Shown: positions 1 through 9,420 of the stretch, in pieces
How the letters are laid out: each line of letters begins with the position of its first letter
How positions within the stretch are numbered: position 1 is the stretch's first letter
Assembly (NCBI RefSeq): GCF_029277445.1
Contig: NZ_CP119568.1
Location: 391,501 to 455,500, forward strand
Reading direction: 5' to 3'
DNA length: 64,000 nucleotides
DNA from: Pararhizobium qamdonense
GTDB taxonomy: Bacteria; Pseudomonadota; Alphaproteobacteria; Rhizobiales; Rhizobiaceae
The notes under the pieces: generated by a model
What the model saw: only the letters and a program-made list of their open reading frames with translations
Told to the model about the DNA's origin: nothing
Databases searched by the model: none
Position numbers and translations under genes: made by a program

Positions 1-1419
1 GATCAAGCAATACAGGCCTTAAATGCTGTAGAAGAGCCTACCGCCCGATATGGGCGCGAATTATCAGGCCGTTCCCGAGGGTTAGGAGGAACTTCAAGCC
101 GTTGGGGAGGACGGATGATACCGATCTCCAATGAAGACGCCGCTGAGCGATCTTACTTAGGAATGCCGGCTTGGCCGATTGATTTGGGCGTTCTTGACAA
201 ATATTCTGAGGAAATCGAACGGGTTTTTGGCGTTGCGAGCGGTCCGTTCGAGGGCGAGCCAAACTTTCGTTTTCGAGAGGGCCTATCCACGAACGACGCT
301 CTAAACGTCCGATGGGCAAAATGCCCTTCATTTCGCAAATGTAACCTATCGACACTACTGGCAGGAGAGCTGCGGCAAAACGTTAACCTCCAAATCTGGA
401 CTGACGCAACCGTATGCGAGTTTACTCTCAGTCGAGAGACAGGCCTTTTGATGGGCGTGACAGCCCGCAACCTTGGCGGCAAGACGCTGCATGTTTTTGC
501 AAAGCAGTTTGTTTTGGCAGCCGGAACAATTGAGACAACAAGGCTACTGCTGCTGATGGACCGAGGCGCGGACAATCGGATCTTTGGAAAGGCCAGCGTA
601 CTTGGCCACTACTTTCAAGACCACCTCAAGCTTGAAGTCGCGAAAATCGAGCGACACAAAGCTGTCGAAACAAATCGGTACTTCGCCTATCGATATTTGC
701 GATCGACCCGGCGCGACCTTCATCTTGAGCTGCCACATGGAGCGCAGGCTGAACATGCCGTCGGGAGTGCATTTGTATACGTCGCGATGGATTTGGGGAG
801 CAGTCCTCTCGCTACACTTAAGGCTTTGATGCAAGGTTTGCAGCGCAGAGAGTTCGACTGGCGAGCGCTGTCGGTTCTCTCACAGAATGCGGGCATTTTG
901 GGGAAAGCAGCTTATTGGCGGGTTGTGAAAAAGCAGCTGTATGTCCCACCCCAGATCAATTTCAAGATTATGCTATGCGGGGAACAGCTGCCCCACTGGC
1001 AGAATCGAATTTCCCTTGCGCCTGTTTTAGATCGATTGGGACTTCCGAAGTCACAGCTCGACTGGCGCCCGAGGGACTCTGAGGAGAGGACGTTCAGGGC
1101 CATAATATCGCGATTAGGCGACTATTGGCTGCGGACGGGACTTGATCAGGTCTGTCCGCTTATTTGGAACCTAGCCACTTTGGATAACGATATGCCGTTG
1201 GTCTCTCAAGCTGAAGCCTGCGCGCATCCTTCCGGCACCACAAGGATGGGTACCGATCCAAAAACGTCGGTGGTGGGCCCTGACCTCAGCTGCCACGCAG
1301 TGCCCAATGTTTCGATCGTCAGTGCTTCTGTGTTCCCGACTGCAGGGAGTGCTAATCCCACTTTCACGATAATGAAAATGGCATATTATTTTGCCGATAT
1401 TTTTTTGGGCAAGCTATGA
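1..1419 (+). CDS. GMC-type FAD oxidoreductase, 5' end outside window
   Basis: The reading frame is already open at base 1, so the N-terminal FAD-binding Rossmann part lies outside the window. About 472 residues are visible. Early in the frame is the GMC signature LGGTSSRWGG; the C-terminal half carries HPSGTTRMG and a closing ANPTFTIMKMA segment, the usual substrate and FAD-contacting part of choline or glucose dehydrogenase-like enzymes. Substrate cannot be told from sequence. An internal ATG at 115 would miss the GMC signature, so it is not the true start. The gene points into a poorly coding stretch and has no recognisable operon partner here. GMC membership is firm; function is open. Confidence 0.85.
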   Translation, partial: DQAIQALNAVEEPTARYGRELSGRSRGLGGTSSRWGGRMIPISNEDAAERSYLGMPAWPIDLGVLDKYSEEIERVFGVASGPFEGEPNFRFREGLSTNDALNVRWAKCPSFRKCNLSTLLAGELRQNVNLQIWTDATVCEFTLSRETGLLMGVTARNLGGKTLHVFAKQFVLAAGTIETTRLLLLMDRGADNRIFGKASVLGHYFQDHLKLEVAKIERHKAVETNRYFAYRYLRSTRRDLHLELPHGAQAEHAVGSAFVYVAMDLGSSPLATLKALMQGLQRREFDWRALSVLSQNAGILGKAAYWRVVKKQLYVPPQINFKIMLCGEQLPHWQNRISLAPVLDRLGLPKSQLDWRPRDSEERTFRAIISRLGDYWLRTGLDQVCPLIWNLATLDNDMPLVSQAEACAHPSGTTRMGTDPKTSVVGPDLSCHAVPNVSIVSASVFPTAGSANPTFTIMKMAYYFADIFLGKL

Positions 1420-2243
1420 CAAAGCTGTTCAAAATGGCCGCGCGGTCCAAAAGTGCGGCTATGCAAATCCTTGCCACTGAAAATGAACCGACCCCTGGTC
1501 ATACATCCCGTACATGAGATTTAATCCAATGCTTCGTTCGCTTACGCGATCGACATCGAGTTTGCTTAAAATTAAGTTATGGACGACGGTCAGTTGGCCG
1601 CTGAAGAGTCGGCACCGGTCTGAGTTCTTGCTCTTCAAAATGGGCCGCCCCCGCCCCGGCATTTTGTCTATATTATCTCGAAGCCGTTCATCTAGGACCT
1701 TTCGCAGCAACGTGGATCCTTCTGTCTATAGTTTGGTCTGGAAAAGCGAAAAGATAGTTCACTTGACGCCTATGATGTCAGAAAAGTGAAGGATACACAG
1801 GGTGTCTCTTGGTACGGGGCTGGATGGAAAAAGCTGGCGGCGAGACCAGAATGCTCCATGCGACCGACTATGTTGCGTGCAACTTTGCTTGGAAATCAAC
1901 GGCTTCAATACCGGTTGTGTGCGGGATTGTAAACGCCTACCTGAAGGAGTATAAATTACCGTTCCCCAGTATTCGGAGGGCATTGTGCACGAGAAACGAC
2001 CAACGGCGCCGAAATTCGGTTTTGGGTGAGGCGGGTTCGGGTAGAACACGACAGAGATAGATCAATCGAACAGACCAGCGCCGTTTTCCATCAGATGATC
2101 GAAAATTGGCGGGCTGTTGAGATTATCTCCGCTGGAGTTACTGAACCCGCCGCAGCGGAGATCATTGCTAGGGATACCACAGCTAAGGCTCCCGGCGCGA
2201 TTTAGCCTCGAAAAGCCTCGCATTGAAATTTTAACGCGCGCAG
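1420..2243. other. Intergenic or decayed stretch, no recognised gene
   Basis: Short open frames exist on both strands (for example 1514-1789 and 1809-2060 plus, 1459-1710 minus), but none has a convincing ribosome-binding site or a family I recognise. No IS ends or clear promoter were seen. Confidence 0.5.
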
Positions 2244-2597
2244 CTATTTTAAACGGCGCCTGAACGGCAGAATTACGGCGGATCGCTTCGCCTGATTCCG
2301 TCTCGTCATCTCGTAGAAAATGGTTTCATAATCGAGAACGACGCTGTACGCGACGGCGATGCTTTTGTCGTGCATAAGTATTGCTTGATCGACCTCTGTT
2401 TGCTTCGCCGCCAAGGCGCTGCGGAGTGACTTAAGTTCTTTTTCTGCACCCATCATCTTCTTGCCGCCCTTGGTGTTCCAGCAGAATCCTAGCCCGAGAC
2501 CGCATACGAACGCGACGATCACGATAGTCATGATTGATGTTAACATCGAGAGCCACCCGTTCAGGAAAAGGACTACAAAGTATGCAAGTAAAAACAA
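2244..2597 (-). CDS. Hypothetical small membrane-anchored protein
   Basis: The 117-residue frame has one or two hydrophobic segments in residues 1-40, a short GxGxGF-like glycine patch, then a charged, heptad-like region (about 50-75) suggesting a coiled coil, and a basic tail. It could be a small inner-membrane protein with a cytoplasmic helix. I do not recognise a family. It stands alone between low-coding stretches, so even its status as a gene is uncertain. Confidence 0.4.
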   Translation of the reverse strand: MFLLAYFVVLFLNGWLSMLTSIMTIVIVAFVCGLGLGFCWNTKGGKKMMGAEKELKSLRSALAAKQTEVDQAILMHDKSIAVAYSVVLDYETIFYEMTRRNQAKRSAVILPFRRRLK

Positions 2598-3656
2598 AAT
2601 ACCGCTTGATGCCGTAGGGAATGCAACTTGAAAAGGATTGGAATATGGCTACATATTATTAGCATAGACTAATAATGTAAACGGCCTAAAAGCACTATTC
2701 ATGGTGGTACGGATGACTAGCGATGTGGATGATTTGAAACTGACGTCGGCAGCCTCTGTCTTATTGGTAACCCGAATGCCGTAATGGACCGTTTGTCTAA
2801 GCTACTTCAAAAGTTGGCTGCATCAGGGCGTCTTGGTCAGCTCGCGACGGTCCCCGGCGTCGATTGCGAGGAGCGCGTGCCCATTTTGAAATCCATGCGG
2901 GGTTGCGCTGTAAATGATATCCAGATGAGGTGCTTGGACGTGGGCTTCGTAAGTTTCGTAGACCGTCGGAATGCCTGAGTCGAGGCAATGAACTCACCCG
3001 AAGTCCTGAGCGGATGCCGATGGCGGCAATCATTTGCTTTGTATGCGCCATGACCGACTCGGTGAATTTTGCGGCAATCCATCCCAACTCCAAATCCCCA
3101 TCGAAGGGCCGGCGTTTCAATAGCGGGGCGCAGCCAAGACTGTAGGATGACCTTGGAAACTTTATAGCACCTTATTTCCAGCGTTCGTGTGTATTCATAC
3201 CTGCCGATAAAACAGCCCTTGATACCCATATGCACTGTCATCTGCCGCTCGATCAGCTGTGCCGCAAAGGGGCGGAGCTGGGTTAGGTTATGAGCTCATC
3301 GAATCGTCGCCACGCGACGACTTCATTCCCTGGTGGGTGCGTCCGCGCACTCACAAGAAGCGGATCCTCGAATTCTAGAAAACGTTGACCAAGCACAGCG
3401 TCAAGCTGGCCTCAATCTTACCGTTGTACCGTTGGCAAGTCCGTACGAGGATGAGCGGCAGGCGGCTGTCCCCCCCTGGAAGGAAGCCATTCGTATCGCG
3501 GTAGAGATGGATCGCGATACGATGAACTCCGCGTTCGGCGGGGGCCTTCCCCGGATTGCGTCCATCGACCAAGCTGTTGCTGCTGCGGCATGCGCACCCG
3601 AGCAACGGTTTGACAGCGAAACCGGGGCTCAACTTTCGCCGGACCCCGACTAAAAT
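2598..3656. other. Low-coding stretch with no recognised gene
   Basis: Overlapping frames occur on both strands (2797-3241 minus, 3333-3653 plus), but none resembles a known family and none has a good start site. It is probably decayed sequence. Confidence 0.45.
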
Positions 3657-4145
3657 TCAGCCTTCGGCTTTTTGGTTCACCACAGACGTGGCGATGGCAG
3701 TCAGTGCCAAATCGGTGGCTTGTTCCTCGTCGAGCGTCGACTGAAGAATCTCCGCCGCTTCCTCATAGCCGAGCTCAAGCGCCCAAGTGCGTAGTGTACC
3801 GTAGCGTGACATCTCATAATGTTCGACTGCCTGAGCAGCTGCCAAGAGCCCAGCATCAAGGGCTGGCGAGCCTTCGTACTCTTCCATGATTTCGGCACCT
3901 TCGTCGGTAATGCCTAGAATGGCGTCGCATGTCTTCGCCTCTGGCTCCTCGCCGATCACGTTAAAAATGGCCTCCAGACGCGTCACGTGGATTTTAGTCT
4001 CGTCAAGATGCTTGCGGAAGGCGGACTTCAGCTGAGAGTTTGTCGCCGCCTGCTCCATTTCCGGAAGAGTCGCGACAATTTTCTGTTCAGCGAAATAAAC
4101 GTCCTTGAGGGTGTCGAGGAACAAATCTTCCAGTAATTTAGCCAT
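3657..4145 (-). CDS. DUF892 (YciF-like) ferritin-fold stress protein, copy 1
   Basis: A 162-residue protein of the DUF892/YciF family, an all-helical ferritin-like fold made under general stress in many proteobacteria. The start at 4145 (MAKLLEDLF) is preferred because an AAGGG motif lies upstream and because copy 2 at 39161-39664 starts at the same residue. Conserved stretches are LFLDTLKDVYFAEQKI near the start, EIMEEYEGS and AVEHYEMSRYGTL in the middle; the Glu/His pairs are candidate metal ligands. An EcfG-type promoter lies at 4198-4222, about 50 bases before the start. The two copies share a common layout but have diverged clearly. Biochemical role in rhizobia is not established. Confidence 0.9.
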   Translation of the reverse strand: MAKLLEDLFLDTLKDVYFAEQKIVATLPEMEQAATNSQLKSAFRKHLDETKIHVTRLEAIFNVIGEEPEAKTCDAILGITDEGAEIMEEYEGSPALDAGLLAAAQAVEHYEMSRYGTLRTWALELGYEEAAEILQSTLDEEQATDLALTAIATSVVNQKAEG

Positions 4146-4197
4146 GAGATGATTTCCCTTAATCATTGCCGCGCCAACCGGGCAACCGTGCGCAAAC

Positions 4198-4222
4198 AAC
4201 CCGCTGGCGGATCCAATGTTCC
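4198..4222 (-). promoter_or_regulatory. EcfG/RpoE2-type promoter for DUF892 copy 1
   Basis: Read on the minus strand: GGAAC (4222-4218), exactly 17 bases, then GTT (4200-4198). The gap to the start codon at 4145 leaves a leader of about 45 bases. Confidence 0.7.
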
Positions 4223-4431
4223 GTCATATCATCCCACCATCCGCCATACTTGCAGCACCTGCTTGTTTCGCCAATGCCGCCCTTTATCGACAGTGAGGGG
4301 AGTCCGCTTTGTCCTGGCCAAACGATACTGCGGAAACGTTCTGGTTCCTGCGCTTGGATCCCGGCATGGAAACGGCTCGACACGCCCTTGAGATTGTCGA
4401 GCCGTACCTGCTTTGCATTATTCAAAGTACG

Positions 4432-5439
4432 TTAGGGCTGCACAGGTTTTTGTTCGGAAACCCCCTGTTTAAAAGCATCGACCTCGTCAACAACACGGTC
4501 CTTGATAGTGTCATGGGTGTCAGACGCTACTTCCACGACCCTTTCGTACACTTCTGACGCAACCTCTTTTCCACGGTCCACCACATCCTGAGAGGCTGCC
4601 GTGACTTTCTCCATGGCGGTGTCGGAGGCATCCCCCACCAACTCATCCTCAAGGTCGGTGTGCGGCAGTGCCGCACCTATTGCAGCTCCTACCGCGAAGG
4701 CTAGGGCACCCCCGACCAGGGGCTGATCACGAAAATGCGTCAGGATGGCATCGTTCAGCTTGTTGGTTTGTCCACGCAGCGAGCTGGCTGTCGACGAGGT
4801 TTGGTCCGACAGTGAACTGGCCGCACCCGAAGCCGCAGCCCCAAGGTTGCTCGCCGCGCCCTTTGCCTGTTCCCATTTTTCCGCGACCCAGCCAGATGCG
4901 GCATCCAACATAGCACCAGTCTCGTCAGCGATTTGGTCGATTTGCCTGCCACTGGCGTCGGCAAACCCTCGATACGTCGCGCCCGCTTCGTCCACGAAAT
5001 GACCGGCACGGCGACCCGTCTCGTCGGTTAGCGCTTTGAGTTTCCGTCCCGAGCTGTCGGAGAAGTGACTATAACTTGACCCGTTCTCGCTTTGTGGTGG
5101 GGCCAGACGGCGAACCGGGCCGTCAGCCCGATAGAGTGGGTATTCTGTTGCGTTGTGCGAAGCGGTAGTTGCCGTGGAGGGCGTTGAGCCCTTTGCCATC
5201 AGCCAGGCGAGGCTCACGCCCATCAACGCAACAGGAAGCGGATTGTTCTTGAGCGCCTGCCCGAGGTTACTGACATATTCGCCACCACCGCTGCCTTTCG
5301 CATAGGTCAGGACCTCATCAATCAACTGTCCCGGCGACATCCGCTCCTGGATAGCGTCGATGCGACTTCCGATACGCTCACGATCCTGATCAATCTCTCT
5401 CTGGATGTCAGCTGACGTTTTCTCGTTTGAACTTTCCAT
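4432..5439 (-). CDS. DUF3618 protein (nutrient-deprivation-induced type)
   Basis: 335 residues. The N-terminus (about 8-45) fits DUF3618: a charged helix IQREIDQDRERIGSRIDAI followed by SPGQLIDEVL. A short hydrophobic segment NPLPVALMGVSLAWLMA comes next, then a long Ala/Ser/Thr/Gln-rich low-complexity helix region, a second glycine-alanine hydrophobic segment around 255-275, and an acidic tail. Rhizobial homologues are often annotated as nutrient-deprivation-induced proteins. It is the last gene of a three-gene operon; its ATG overlaps the upstream stop codon by one base (TGATG). A decayed paralogue fragment lies at about 39840-40050. Likely an envelope-associated stress protein; no enzymatic motif is visible. 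Confidence 0.8.
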   Translation of the reverse strand: MESSNEKTSADIQREIDQDRERIGSRIDAIQERMSPGQLIDEVLTYAKGSGGGEYVSNLGQALKNNPLPVALMGVSLAWLMAKGSTPSTATTASHNATEYPLYRADGPVRRLAPPQSENGSSYSHFSDSSGRKLKALTDETGRRAGHFVDEAGATYRGFADASGRQIDQIADETGAMLDAASGWVAEKWEQAKGAASNLGAAASGAASSLSDQTSSTASSLRGQTNKLNDAILTHFRDQPLVGGALAFAVGAAIGAALPHTDLEDELVGDASDTAMEKVTAASQDVVDRGKEVASEVYERVVEVASDTHDTIKDRVVDEVDAFKQGVSEQKPVQP

Positions 5440-5855
5440 CAGATTTTCTCCTTCACGGCATCGACATCACGGCGGAGCGACGTCGCGGTTCGATTGAGGG
5501 TCATATTAGTTCCACGAAGAGCCGCCAAGCCGCGAGACACGAATGCCCAAGAGATCACGGCGATGACAACTCCGACGATCAGGGAAGCCAATGCGCTGGC
5601 GCCTGTATCGGTGAAACCCTGCGTCACGAGAAATGCCGCGAGACCGCCGACAAGGGCGCCCAGCAGCACGCCAACCGCACCGATGGCCAAGACGAGCCCT
5701 ATGATAAGGATCTCCACGCTGCTCAATGCCTTGGAAAGTTTTTCGGAAGCCTCGGTTTTAGCGAGATCGATTTCCTTGCGGAAGAGACTTGTCACGTCAC
5801 TGACAAGCCCGCCGAGTAGCTCAGACAGGGGAGCATTATCTGGAGACTTAGCCAT
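5439..5855 (-). CDS. Phage holin family (holin superfamily III / DUF1469) membrane protein
   Basis: 138 residues counted from MAKSPDN at 5855, chosen because GGGGGCAGG lies just upstream. An amphipathic N-terminal helix (LLGGLVSDVTSLFRKEIDLA) is followed by two strong transmembrane segments (about 55-80 and 88-112) and a charged C-terminal helix. This is the architecture of the putative holin-X/DUF1469 family, which in non-phage settings accompanies DUF3618 genes. It overlaps its upstream neighbour by 8 bases and its downstream neighbour by one, so the three are almost certainly translationally coupled. No phage genes are nearby, so lysis is unlikely. Confidence 0.8.
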   Translation of the reverse strand: MAKSPDNAPLSELLGGLVSDVTSLFRKEIDLAKTEASEKLSKALSSVEILIIGLVLAIGAVGVLLGALVGGLAAFLVTQGFTDTGASALASLIVGVVIAVISWAFVSRGLAALRGTNMTLNRTATSLRRDVDAVKEKI

Positions 5856-6411
5856 TATCCTGCCCCCCATCTCTGCTGGAATCGAAGGTTGTCGCGGGAG
5901 AATTGGCAATCTTGGACGGTGTTCTTTTTGCCGACGCGGTGAGGAAACGACTAGCGGTCAGTCCCGCGAGCGCGGCGATGCCCAAGAAGGCCAGCGGCTG
6001 CTTGCGACCGAACTCCTCCGCCATGTTGGCGATCTCACCGACATCTTTGCCTTCCATTTGCTTGGCAAAGCTTTGAACGCTCAGCCCGATCTGTTTCGCA
6101 TAGCGACCGACCTCCGTCTGGTCAGATCCCTCCAGTTCAGTGCCCACCTTCTGAAGCGCGGTCGCGACGCCGCCGACCTGTCGCGCGGCGTAAGTTGCCT
6201 GTTCCGAGACCACGCCCTTCATTTTCTCAACAGCGCTATCCGCGCCCGTCTTGATGGTGTCCTTGGCCGCCGACATATCTTCGCTGACCTTTTCCTTCAG
6301 ATCGGCGAACGACGCCGGGCTTTCGGACGCGGGAATTTCAGGTTGGGATGAGGGTAATGTTGTTGGCACAACATCTGATCCCATCGCCGGATCGTCAAAC
6401 TCGTTTGGCAT
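5848..6411 (-). CDS. Hypothetical first gene of the DUF3618 operon
   Basis: 187 residues from ATG 6411, with GAGG seven bases upstream. It has a disordered acidic N-terminus, then a long heptad-patterned helix (about 45-120) with Lys/Glu/Ala-rich composition, a hydrophobic segment PLAFLGIAALAGLTASRFL near 150-170, and a basic tail. The layout resembles membrane-anchored LEA-like or DUF883-like stress proteins, but I cannot assign a family. It is transcribed first from the EcfG-type promoter at 6457-6481 and overlaps the holin-like gene by 8 bases. Confidence 0.75.
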   Translation of the reverse strand: MPNEFDDPAMGSDVVPTTLPSSQPEIPASESPASFADLKEKVSEDMSAAKDTIKTGADSAVEKMKGVVSEQATYAARQVGGVATALQKVGTELEGSDQTEVGRYAKQIGLSVQSFAKQMEGKDVGEIANMAEEFGRKQPLAFLGIAALAGLTASRFLTASAKRTPSKIANSPATTFDSSRDGGQDNG

Positions 6412-6456
6412 ATAAGCCTCCCATGGATAAACAAAACGGCGGTCGCCGCATTGATG

Positions 6457-6481
6457 AACCATGATTTGTGAGCTTTGTTCC
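6457..6481 (-). promoter_or_regulatory. EcfG/RpoE2-type promoter for the DUF3618 operon
   Basis: On the minus strand, GGAAC (6481-6477), 17 bases, GTT (6459-6457). About 45 bases separate it from the start at 6411. It lies just outside the left breakpoint (6520) of the long direct repeat. Confidence 0.7.
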
Positions 6482-6500
6482 CAGCGACCGCGCGCTTACC

Positions 6501-6933
6501 GTATCGATCCGGGGAGCGGGCACGCCCTATGGAACGCCTATGATGGTGAGAAGCTGAAGCTGCGACAAGACAAGACTGGCGTGAGGGTAGCAGTGCCCAT
6601 CGTGCAGCCACTTCGCGAGCTATTGGCCAGGACAGTTAGAGTCGCCCCGACTATCTTGGTAAATGCGCTTGGGAAGCCCTGGGCCTTAGAAGGGTTCAGA
6701 GCATCTTGGCGGATTGAAAGGCCGACATCGTCGGGCTCACATTTCATAATCTAAGAGGAACTGCAGTAACTCGGACAGGCCTCACTGGCTGCACTACAGC
6801 TGAGATCGGTTCTCTAACAGACCTTAAGCTTTCCGACGTGGACGCAGTTCTCGACGCCCACTATTTTGTATATAGGGCTTACCTAGCCGCAAACACCATG
6901 AGGAAACTAGAAGGTTACGTGACTATGACGTGA
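6501..6933 (+). pseudogene. Tyrosine recombinase (phage-type integrase) C-terminal remnant, copy 1
   Basis: The sequence encodes only the catalytic-domain tail of a phage-type integrase. The frame breaks near 6715-6725, after which the box FHNLRGTAVTRTG (the His-x-Leu-Arg motif of tyrosine recombinases) and the terminal Tyr-containing segment LDAHYF follow. The N-terminal two thirds are absent. Relative to copy 2 (47501-47994) it lacks the segment before 6520 and has two small indels. It cannot encode an active integrase. Confidence 0.8.
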
Positions 6934-7135
6934 CATGGCCGTGACATCATGCTCGCAGAGGCCAAGAGCCCAGTATTAGTACTTGCAAAACCCCTAAATT
7001 AGTAGTGGTATGTGAACACTCTTGGGAGAGTGAGGCAGTGCATTCCATATTGCAGGTTTTATATTGTGAGCCATATTACGCCGCCATTTCCAACCGGGAG
7101 TGGCGGCATTTTTTTTTGGCTAGCTGGCCGGCTTA
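6520..7135 (+). repeat. Long direct repeat, left copy (about 616 bp)
   Basis: This stretch recurs in the same orientation at 47579-48195 with roughly ten substitutions and a few short indels. It contains the integrase tail, about 150 bases of non-coding DNA and a terminator-like hairpin. Both breakpoints are sharp: flanking sequence is unrelated on both sides of the two copies. The copies are about 41 kb apart. Confidence 0.9.
7080..7120 (+). terminator. Terminator-like hairpin inside the direct repeat
   Basis: GCCGCCA (7080-7086) pairs with TGGCGGC (7101-7107), with additional CC/GG pairing inside, followed by a run of ten T. The same structure occurs in the right repeat copy. Confidence 0.6.
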
Positions 7136-7404
7136 ACGCATCGTACGATTCATGAGACGCATATCCTGCCGCTTTGAGATAGTTCCAGCATTAGGTTCTG
7201 TTGAAGAGGTTGCAGATGGATCCGAGAGCGTTTTAAAGCGCGTCGAAGGTTCTGGCTTCTGCGGTTCGCAGATGCGCTTTGATTTTTGAAAATGCCATTT
7301 CGATTGGATTGAGGTCAGGACTGTATGGCGGTGAACTGCACCCCATTTCGACCGGACAGTCGGCATAAGCAGAAAGGCTCAAGCACAGGCTTGAGGACAG
7401 GCTT

Positions 7405-7794
7405 ATGTCTAACGAGTATCGACACGTTGAATTGCTGACGGGTGATGTTCGCCGCAGACGGTGGACAACCGAGCAGAAGCTGACAATCATTGAGCAGAGT
7501 TTCGAACCAGGCGAGACGGTATCGTCCACCGCTCGCCGCCATGGCGTTGCGCCCAATCTGCTTTACCGGTGGCGCAGGCTTTTGAGCGAGGGAGGTGCTG
7601 CAGCCGTGGATTCAGATGAGCCGGTTGTCGGCAATTCGGAAGTGAAGAAGCTGGAAGACCGCGTCCGCGAGCTGGAGCGCATTCTCGGCCGCAAGACGAT
7701 GGAGGTGGAAATCCTCCGGGAAGCATTGTCCAAAGCGGACTCAAAAAAACGGATATCGCGGCCGATCTTGTTGCCGAAGGACGGTTCGCCATGA
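7405..7794 (+). CDS. IS3-family transposase OrfA
   Basis: 129 residues. The N-terminal part contains a helix-turn-helix ([15 protein letters not shown] ... [20 protein letters not shown]) that binds the element's ends. A leucine-zipper-like helix (about 78-110) mediates multimerisation in IS3-family OrfA proteins. A run of seven A at 7743-7749, just before the OrfA stop, is a likely -1 slippage site. OrfA alone usually acts as a repressor of transposition. Confidence 0.9.
   Translation: MSNEYRHVELLTGDVRRRRWTTEQKLTIIEQSFEPGETVSSTARRHGVAPNLLYRWRRLLSEGGAAAVDSDEPVVGNSEVKKLEDRVRELERILGRKTMEVEILREALSKADSKKRISRPILLPKDGSP
7743..7749 (+). promoter_or_regulatory. Likely programmed -1 frameshift site (A7)
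   Basis: Seven consecutive A lie near the end of orfA. The orfB frame (-1 relative to orfA) is open from here to its ATG at 7791 without stop codons (it reads [15 protein letters not shown]), so slippage would give the OrfAB fusion transposase typical of IS3 elements. Confidence 0.65.
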
Positions 7795-8618
7795 AGACCG
7801 TTGCAGACACCCTGGGCGTCTCCCGTTCCAACCTCGTCGAGCGGCTGAAAGGCATCTCAAAACCGCGCGGCTCCTATCACAAGGCCGAGGATGCAGAGCT
7901 TCTGCCTGTCATCCGCAGGCTGGTGGATCAAAGGCCAACCTATGGCTATCGGCGGATCGCCGCGCTCCTCAATCGCGAAAGGCGAGCCGCCGATAAGCCT
8001 ATCGTAAACGCCAAACGAGTTCATCGCATCATGGGCAACCACGCCATGCTGCTGGAGAAGCGTACGGCCGTTCGCAAAGGCCGTCTCCACGACGGCAAGG
8101 TCATGGTCATGCGCTCGAACCTGCGCTGGTGCTCGGATGGCCTGGAGTTCTCCTGCTGGAATGGTGAGGTCATTCGGCTCGCCTTCATCATCGATGCCTT
8201 CGACCGCGAGATCATCGCCTGGACTGCGGTCGCCAATGCAGGCATCTCCGGTTCGGACGTGCGCGACATGATGCTGGAGGCCATCGAGAAGCGGTTCGCA
8301 GCAACCCGGGCCCCGCATGCCATCGAGCATCTCTCGGACAATGGCTCGGCTTACACAGCGCGCGACACGAGGCTATTTGCCCAGGCGCTCAATCTGACGC
8401 CCTGCTTCACGCCAGTAGCAAGCCCCCAGTCGAACGGCATGTCGGAAGCCTTCGTCAAAACCTTGAAGCGGGACTACATCCGCATATCTCAAGTTCCGGA
8501 CGCCGAAACAGCGCTCCGGCTCATCGACGGATGGATCGAGGACTACAACGAAATCCATCCACATTCCGCGCTCAAGATGGCTTCCCCTCGGCAGTTCATC
8601 AGGGCTAAATCAAACTAG
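7791..8618 (+). CDS. IS3-family transposase OrfB (DDE integrase domain)
   Basis: 275 residues with the retroviral-integrase-like core: FIIDAFDREIIAW (second region containing Asp), EHLSDNGSAYTA (catalytic Asp), and SPQSNGMSEAFVKTLKRDY (catalytic Glu followed by the usual Lys seven residues on). The first ATG overlaps the orfA stop, but the functional product is probably the OrfAB fusion made by frameshifting at 7743-7749. The frame is undamaged. Confidence 0.92.
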   Translation: MKTVADTLGVSRSNLVERLKGISKPRGSYHKAEDAELLPVIRRLVDQRPTYGYRRIAALLNRERRAADKPIVNAKRVHRIMGNHAMLLEKRTAVRKGRLHDGKVMVMRSNLRWCSDGLEFSCWNGEVIRLAFIIDAFDREIIAWTAVANAGISGSDVRDMMLEAIEKRFAATRAPHAIEHLSDNGSAYTARDTRLFAQALNLTPCFTPVASPQSNGMSEAFVKTLKRDYIRISQVPDAETALRLIDGWIEDYNEIHPHSALKMASPRQFIRAKSN

Positions 8619-9420
8619 CCGACCTGTCCGGTGAAACGGGGTGCACTCCAGGCGGCAGAAAGAGAAACCACGCCCGATGGTCTTTGAGGCATTCGATGGC
8701 TGTTTTGCTCTTGTGAACCGCCAGATTATCCAGAATGACGACGTCGCCGGGTGAGAGCGTCGGGGCGAGTTGCGTCCCGATGTATGTGTCGAAGGAGACA
8801 CGGTTCATGGCGTGGTGAATGATCCATGGCGCAGTCAGGCCATAGCAGCGCAGGGCGGCGATGAAGGTCTGCGTTCCCCAATGGCCGAAGGGCGCCTGCA
8901 TGTGCAGCCGTTCACCGCGCGGGCAACGTCCGCGAAGACGCACCATCATGGTGTTCACGGATGTTTCGTCAATAAAGACAAGACGATGTGGTTCCAGCCG
9001 CATCCTTGGCTGGCGCTTTATAATCCAGACGTCACGATCCAGCCGCACCGCTGCGCGTGCGCGTTCCGATGCCATCAGGGCTTTTTTTATATGTGAACCC
9101 TTGGGCCACCAGGACACGCGACAGCGAAGAAGGCGGGGACCCGAACACCATGCATCTCGTCAAGCTTGTCGGCCAGTTCCGGCATCGTGATATCAGGCTT
9201 GTGCTCCACCTGGGCGATCAGGAACGCCATATAGGCCGAAAGATTGCCGCTCCCCGCCGGGCGGCCTTGCCGTAACGGCGCAACCGTGCCGGTTATCGTG
9301 CGACGCCGAAGAAGTTTGATCGCAGCGCTTTCGCTGATACAGAAATGTCGCGCCGCCGCCCCTGGCCGCTGTCGACCATCGACACAATACGATCGCGAAT
9401 ATCCAAAGAATGAAACCTGC

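Larger units (their letters stand above)
7332..8650 (+). mobile_element. Intact IS3-family (IS2-group) insertion sequence, 1319 bp
   Basis: Ends are imperfect inverted repeats: TGAACTGCACCCCATTTC at left and, read inward from the right, TGGAGTGCACCCCGTTTC. The 5-bp target duplication GGCGG is at 7327-7331 and 8651-8655, and the IS630 reading frame resumes across it. Two frames, orfA and orfB, overlap by ATGA, and orfB is in the -1 frame. Size, end sequence and 5-bp duplication fit the IS2 group. The element looks complete and potentially active. Confidence 0.9.
7136..9420 (-). pseudogene. IS630-family transposase, decayed and interrupted by an IS3-family element
   Basis: Read on the minus strand, the N-terminal helix-turn-helix part (about 9420-9120) needs frameshifts. 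It is followed by an intact stretch 9117-8660 with VFIDETSVNT and DVVILDNLAVHKSK (two catalytic Asp of the DDE motif), which stops at the phrase FLFLPP. The gene resumes at 7331 with [18 protein letters not shown], which supplies the final Glu of DDE, and runs to about 7136 with an in-frame TAA near 7195. The break is exactly where the element at 7332-8650 sits. The transposase cannot be functional. Confidence 0.85.
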
